A stretch of DNA of 7,905 nt from Paenibacillaceae bacterium (GTDB taxonomy: Bacteria > Bacillota > Bacilli > Paenibacillales > NBRC-103111). Position numbers and translations under genes: made by a program. This document shows, one piece after another, positions 5,237-7,905 of this stretch. Each line of letters starts with the position of its first letter. Position 1 is the first letter of the stretch. Location of the stretch: positions 1 through 7,905 of the forward strand of contig JAJFMO010000144.1 in the NCBI GenBank assembly GCA_020697475.1. Direction: 5' to 3'. The notes under the pieces are model-generated. The model made no database searches. It was given only the letters and a program-made list of their open reading frames with translations, and was not told where the DNA came from.

Positions 5237-6622
5237 TTATTGATTCAGCGCGGCGTTGATCTGCTGGTTGATCGCCTCTTCGGATTGCCGCAGCATCGTG
5301 TTGACATCCGTCCCGTCATGAATCATGGCGGCGAAGTCTTTGCCCAGTTGACCGTTGCCGCTGACTTTGGCGGACAGCTTCAAGTTCGGCTTCGGCGTCT
5401 CGGCAAATTTGTTATAGAAGAAAGCTTTGAAGTTTTTCGTCTTCAGCACTTTGTCGTCTTGGCCCAGAGTGTCGCGAATCGCCTGGTTGGCCAAGCTTGT
5501 GGGGCGCCCTACCTTGTTCGCTGCGAGTTGCACATCGTCCGTCAAAAACTCGGTGACAACCTGGAACGCTTGCTCGGCATGCTTATTGGCGTTGCTGACG
5601 AAGTAATAGATCGTGTTGGCCTGGAAGCCTACTTTCGGTTTGTCAGCAAACGTAGGAGCGGCGACCATATCCCAATCGAGCGTCGGATCCGCCACGAAAC
5701 GGCCGTAACCGGACATCGGCGACATGACCATCGCGACATTTTTATCCTTATGAAATTGGGTCAATTCCTTATCCGCGGAGATCGTATCGTCAGGCTTGTT
5801 GCCGGTGATATCGTACACCGCCTTGTATGTCTGGAACAGCTTCTGGAAGCCCGGAACGTTCACAACCGCCTTGTTTGCAGTCGGGTCGATGAAGGGCAGG
5901 GAGAGCTGATTCTCGTTGATCATATTCGAGTAAAACAGCGACATTCCGCGATAGTTGATGCCACCGTCGGTGCGGGTCATCTGCTTGGCCAGCGCGATCG
6001 CCTGATCCCAGGTCATGCCGTCGGTCGGATATTTCACGCCGAACTTATCGAAGATCGCTTTATTGTAGAACAATGTGACTCCGTTCAAATATTTCGGCAG
6101 CCCGTACAGCTCGCCTTTGCCCGATTGGTCGCGCAGCGAGGAAATGGTGGTCGGCTCGATGCGGTTCAAGTCGTAGTTGTACTTTTTGATCAGAGGAGTC
6201 AGGTCGTATTGCAGCCCGTAAGGAATGAAATCGCTATTCATCCCGGAGAAGGAAGTGATCACGATATCGGGAGATGTGCCTGCGGCCACCATCTTTTCGA
6301 TCGACTGATCCTTGCCCGGAAGCAAATAGTTCAATTTGTATTGAGGATATTTCTTCTTGATCGGAGCTTCCATCGTCTGCTTAAATTCATCGTCGGTGAT
6401 CGAGGAGACTTTGGAATAAATCAGCAGCTCGGCTGCGGGTAATTTGGCTTCTCCGATGCCGGCAGACTTGGCGGTCTCCTTCGCGGGTGCGCTTGCCGGC
6501 GGGGTATTCGCAGAAGCATCCGGCTTATCCGTCTGAGTGCCGCACGCCGATATGGCGAATACGAGCATAATCGATGCAAGTCCAGTAAACAGTTTCGCGT
6601 TGATAAAGCGCTTTCCTTTCAT
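5237..6622 (-). CDS. ABC transporter extracellular solute-binding lipoprotein, family 1 (sugar type)
   Basis: 461 aa. A lysine/arginine start and hydrophobic stretch lead to the lipobox ISAC with Cys27, so the mature protein should be lipid-anchored outside the membrane. A Pro/Ala/Ser/Thr-rich tether (about 28-60) precedes the binding domain. Family-1 traits are YGLPKYLNGVTLFYNKAIFDKFGV (residues 173-196, in two pieces YGLPKYLN and GVTLFYNKAIFDKFGV), the TWDQAIALAKQM helix (204-215), and the late block AFQVVTEFLTDDVQLAANK (352-370). Members bind sugars or oligosaccharides and deliver them to an ABC permease; the ligand is not deducible. The ATG at 6622 has GGGGGAG 6-7 nt upstream. The gene has its own promoter and terminator, and no permease or ATPase gene lies in the window, so it looks monocistronic. 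A CcpA-box-like palindrome lies in codons 3-7. Confidence 0.92.
   Translation of the reverse strand: MKGKRFINAKLFTGLASIMLVFAISACGTQTDKPDASANTPPASAPAKETAKSAGIGEAKLPAAELLIYSKVSSITDDEFKQTMEAPIKKKYPQYKLNYLLPGKDQSIEKMVAAGTSPDIVITSFSGMNSDFIPYGLQYDLTPLIKKYNYDLNRIEPTTISSLRDQSGKGELYGLPKYLNGVTLFYNKAIFDKFGVKYPTDGMTWDQAIALAKQMTRTDGGINYRGMSLFYSNMINENQLSLPFIDPTANKAVVNVPGFQKLFQTYKAVYDITGNKPDDTISADKELTQFHKDKNVAMVMSPMSGYGRFVADPTLDWDMVAAPTFADKPKVGFQANTIYYFVSNANKHAEQAFQVVTEFLTDDVQLAANKVGRPTSLANQAIRDTLGQDDKVLKTKNFKAFFYNKFAETPKPNLKLSAKVSGNGQLGKDFAAMIHDGTDVNTMLRQSEEAINQQINAALNQ
6603..6616 (-). promoter_or_regulatory. Candidate catabolite-responsive element (cre) inside the SBP start
   Basis: Minus strand GGAAAGCGCTTTAT fits the Gram-positive cre consensus TGWAARCGYTWNCW at 12 of 14 positions, and its core AAAGCGCTTT is a perfect palindrome. 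It covers codons 3-7 of the SBP gene, about 70-80 nt after the predicted transcription start. CcpA bound at such a place typically blocks elongation. This is consistent with carbon repression of a sugar-binding protein but is inferred from the motif only. Confidence 0.45.
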
Positions 6623-6645
6623 GAATACTCCCCCTGGCGGTTTTT

Positions 6646-6685
6646 TTGTAAGCCGTTCTGCGATAGACGTTGAACACCCTTACAA
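6646..6685 (-). promoter_or_regulatory. Predicted stem-loop at the 5' end of the SBP mRNA
   Basis: On the minus strand TTGTAAG (6685-6679) pairs perfectly with CTTACAA (6652-6646), and inside it GTTC (6675-6672) pairs with GAAC (6658-6655). The outer stem begins at the predicted transcription start (about 6684), so it would close the very 5' end of the message. It is followed by A residues, not T, on the transcribed strand, so it is not a terminator for this gene. A role in mRNA stability or as a protein site is possible. Confidence 0.45.
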
Positions 6686-6690
6686 GCGTA

Positions 6691-6719
6691 ATTATTATAT
6701 AGATAAGTCGAAGTGTAAA
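6691..6719 (-). promoter_or_regulatory. Sigma-A-type promoter of the solute-binding protein gene
   Basis: Minus strand TTTACA (6719-6714), 17-nt spacer, AATAAT (6696-6691); both hexamers match at 5 of 6 positions. A perfect TATAAT overlaps at 6699-6694 but lies only 14 nt from this -35. The start would be near 6684, with a leader of about 62 nt that carries the GGGGGAG ribosome site. Confidence 0.55.
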
Positions 6720-6772
6720 TGGAGAAAAGAAATAATATATGGACAAAAAGTTACCGCCAAACAATTCTCCAT
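6719..6772. repeat. 8-bp inverted repeat in the divergent SBP/oxidoreductase control region
   Basis: ATGGAGAA (6719-6726) and TTCTCCAT (6765-6772) are perfect inverted copies with centres 46 bp apart. The left arm touches the -35 of the SBP promoter; the right arm lies about 20 bp before the -35 of the oxidoreductase promoter. Spacing and position fit an operator shared by both genes, but an 8-bp repeat can also occur by chance. Confidence 0.35.
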
Positions 6773-6792
6773 GTTTCCGCTCAATCGTCTAT

Positions 6793-6820
6793 TTTACTTA
6801 CGTTTTCGGGAGTCTATAAT
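6793..6820 (+). promoter_or_regulatory. Candidate promoter of the FAD oxidoreductase genes
   Basis: TTTACT (6793-6798, 4 of 6), a 16-nt spacer, TATAAT (6815-6820, perfect). The predicted start would fall at or next to the AAGGAGG ribosome site (6828-6834), giving a very short leader of about 17 nt. Confidence 0.5.
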
Positions 6821-6843
6821 GTCAGTCAAGGAGGTTTTTGACT

Positions 6844-7746
6844 ATGGCCAACGACGAATATTCTTTATTAGTTTGTGGGGCGACGTTCGCTGGACTCGGC
6901 GCGGCTCAAGCTGCGCGGGAGGCGGGGCGCAGTGTATTGGTGATCGAGCGGACCGCATCCGCCGGCAAGGAATTCGTGAACGCGTTCAACCCCGGCCGAC
7001 ACTGGGCGAAGCCGCTCGAGCTGTCGCCGTTCGCGGAACGGTTCCGCGACGATTTGGTGCGGCGCAATGTGATGGAGCCGGGCGGGCCGGTTCACTTGCC
7101 GGCCATGCACCCGATCTTATGCCTGCTGATTAAGGAGTCGGGGCTCGACGTGCGGTTTCTGACAGAGGTGGTAGACGTGAAGGAGCGAGGCGGACGCTAT
7201 TGCGTCCGGTTGATCAACGCCGGGGGCTTGCATGAGGTGATCACGGACGAGATCCTCGATACAAGCTCCGATCGCGCCACGACGCCGGGGAGCTTGCATG
7301 TGCCCGAGGGCAAGCGGCTGAATGCGTATTTGTATGGCGGCGCGGTTGATGCAGCGGGCGGTGCCGGCGGGGCGAGCGGCTTGGATGTCGCTTCGTTGGC
7401 GGCTCCCGAAGGCGGGGCGGTTGCGGTGGTCGGCGGGCGCTATCCGTCCGAAGTGATCCTCAAATTCGCCGTTGCGCCGACGGACGATTGGCCACAGGGT
7501 CGGCGGAAGCTGCATCTGTATTGGAAGGAACGGCCGGCCGCTTGGCAGGCTTGGACGATCGCTGCGATCGCCGACGAATTCGAATCGCTGGTAGCGCCGG
7601 GAGCAAGGCAAGTCGGTAAGCGTTGGAGCTGGCTGCCGTCGGAAGGTTTCGACCATCCGCTGGAAGCGATCGATCAAGGGGTTCGGTATGTGCGGTTAGA
7701 GCAACTGGAACAACGGGAGGGATCGCGCAATGCAGCCATGGCATAA
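6844..7746 (+). CDS. FAD-dependent oxidoreductase-like protein, short form
   Basis: 300 aa. The N-terminus is a Rossmann dinucleotide-binding unit: LLVCGATFAGLGAAQAAREA (residues 8-27), with glycines 12 and 17 and Thr14 at the middle glycine position. The GATxAG variant is, to my knowledge, common in the FAD_oxidored group. Glu35, at the end of the second strand, is placed to bind the adenosine ribose. EILDTSSD (136-143) sits where that group usually has an IDATGD-like segment, but the glycine is changed to Ser. A Gly/Ala-rich loop follows (AAGGAGGASG, 170-179). The usual C-terminal FAD-contacting GD block is not seen, and the protein is shorter than typical full enzymes, so it may need a partner or may bind FAD weakly. 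Start: ATG 9 nt after AAGGAGG (6828-6834); an in-frame TTG at 6838 is too close to that site. Its 3' end overlaps the next gene by 17 nt. The substrate is unknown. Confidence 0.7.
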   Translation: MANDEYSLLVCGATFAGLGAAQAAREAGRSVLVIERTASAGKEFVNAFNPGRHWAKPLELSPFAERFRDDLVRRNVMEPGGPVHLPAMHPILCLLIKESGLDVRFLTEVVDVKERGGRYCVRLINAGGLHEVITDEILDTSSDRATTPGSLHVPEGKRLNAYLYGGAVDAAGGAGGASGLDVASLAAPEGGAVAVVGGRYPSEVILKFAVAPTDDWPQGRRKLHLYWKERPAAWQAWTIAAIADEFESLVAPGARQVGKRWSWLPSEGFDHPLEAIDQGVRYVRLEQLEQREGSRNAAMA

Positions 7747-7905
7747 TCGAAGGGAATCGATGGATGGAGCCGGCGGGGCGGGAGCGACGGAATTAGCGGC
7801 AGCGGCGGAATCGTACGACATCGTTGTTGTCGGCCTCGGCACCGCCGGATCGATTGCCGCAATCGCCGCGGCCCGCCACGGTTTGCGGGTGCTGGGGATC
7901 GATCG
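7730..7905 (+). CDS. Second FAD-dependent oxidoreductase-like protein (partial, runs off the right edge)
   Basis: 58 visible codons. A low-complexity Gly/Ala-rich leader (residues 1-28) precedes the Rossmann unit YDIVVVGLGTAGSIAAIAAA (29-48), with the canonical GxGxxG (GLGTAG, 35-40), and then HGLRVLGID (50-58), whose acidic residue ends the second strand. This is the FAD-binding N-terminus of an oxidoreductase; subfamily and substrate lie beyond the window. The ATG at 7730 has GGAGG (7716-7720) 9 nt upstream and overlaps the previous gene by 17 nt in a different frame, implying translational coupling. A second in-frame ATG at 7760, with AAGGGA 4 nt upstream, would remove the overlap and 10 residues. 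Confidence 0.75.
   Translation, partial: MQPWHNRRESMDGAGGAGATELAAAAESYDIVVVGLGTAGSIAAIAAARHGLRVLGID

Noticed and set aside
5240..6442. A 400-codon open frame on the plus strand, antisense to the solute-binding protein gene.
   Set aside because: It mirrors the well-supported SBP gene, its product is Arg/Val/Leu-rich with no recognisable motif, and it has no ribosome site. The terminator and promoter serve the minus-strand gene.
6838..6843. TTG at 6838 as the start of the first oxidoreductase gene.
   Set aside because: It lies only 3 nt from the AAGGAGG site, whereas the ATG at 6844 has normal 9-nt spacing.

Overview
The window looks like chromosomal DNA of a moderately GC-rich Gram-positive rod of the Paenibacillaceae type (Paenibacillus, Cohnella or a relative). 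The evidence is strong purine-rich Shine-Dalgarno sites, sigma-A-type promoters with extended -10 boxes, a lipoprotein solute-binding protein, a UgtP-like glycosyltransferase, a NodB deacetylase carrying a YkoP-like tail, and a DUF2203 protein. The genus is an inference from gene types, not from a marker gene. No RNA gene, insertion sequence, CRISPR array or phage gene was seen.

Left part (1-2322). The window opens with the first 49 codons of a sigma-70-family factor on the minus strand. Region 1.2 starts only about 28 residues from the N-terminus. It is preceded by a well-formed minus-strand promoter (318-290) in an AT-rich spacer that also holds a plus-strand promoter-like element facing it. 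Next comes a DUF2203 gene (minus, probably starting at a TTG), divergent from a 12-helix MFS transporter (plus, 937-2322).

Centre (2370-5236). The MFS gene converges on a two-gene minus-strand operon, transcribed in the order UgtP/MGDG-synthase-like glycosyltransferase (4902-3733), then membrane-anchored NodB polysaccharide deacetylase fused to a YkoP-like domain (3698-2370). The genes are 34 bp apart. Together they suggest synthesis and N-deacetylation of an envelope glycolipid or glycan. The 334-bp region upstream holds two candidate promoters for the operon, a tandem 6-bp direct repeat placed like an activator site, and the rho-independent terminator of the next gene.

Right part (5175-7905). 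An orphan family-1 sugar-type solute-binding lipoprotein (minus) is divergent from two overlapping genes for FAD-dependent oxidoreductase-like proteins (plus; the second runs off the window). The SBP has its own promoter, a predicted stem-loop at the very 5' end of its mRNA, a CcpA-box-like palindrome in codons 3-7 and a clear terminator, so it appears monocistronic. No ABC permease or ATPase is visible. An 8-bp inverted repeat between the two promoters could be a shared operator. A substrate-uptake and oxidation module (SBP plus oxidoreductase pair) is a reasonable but unproven reading.
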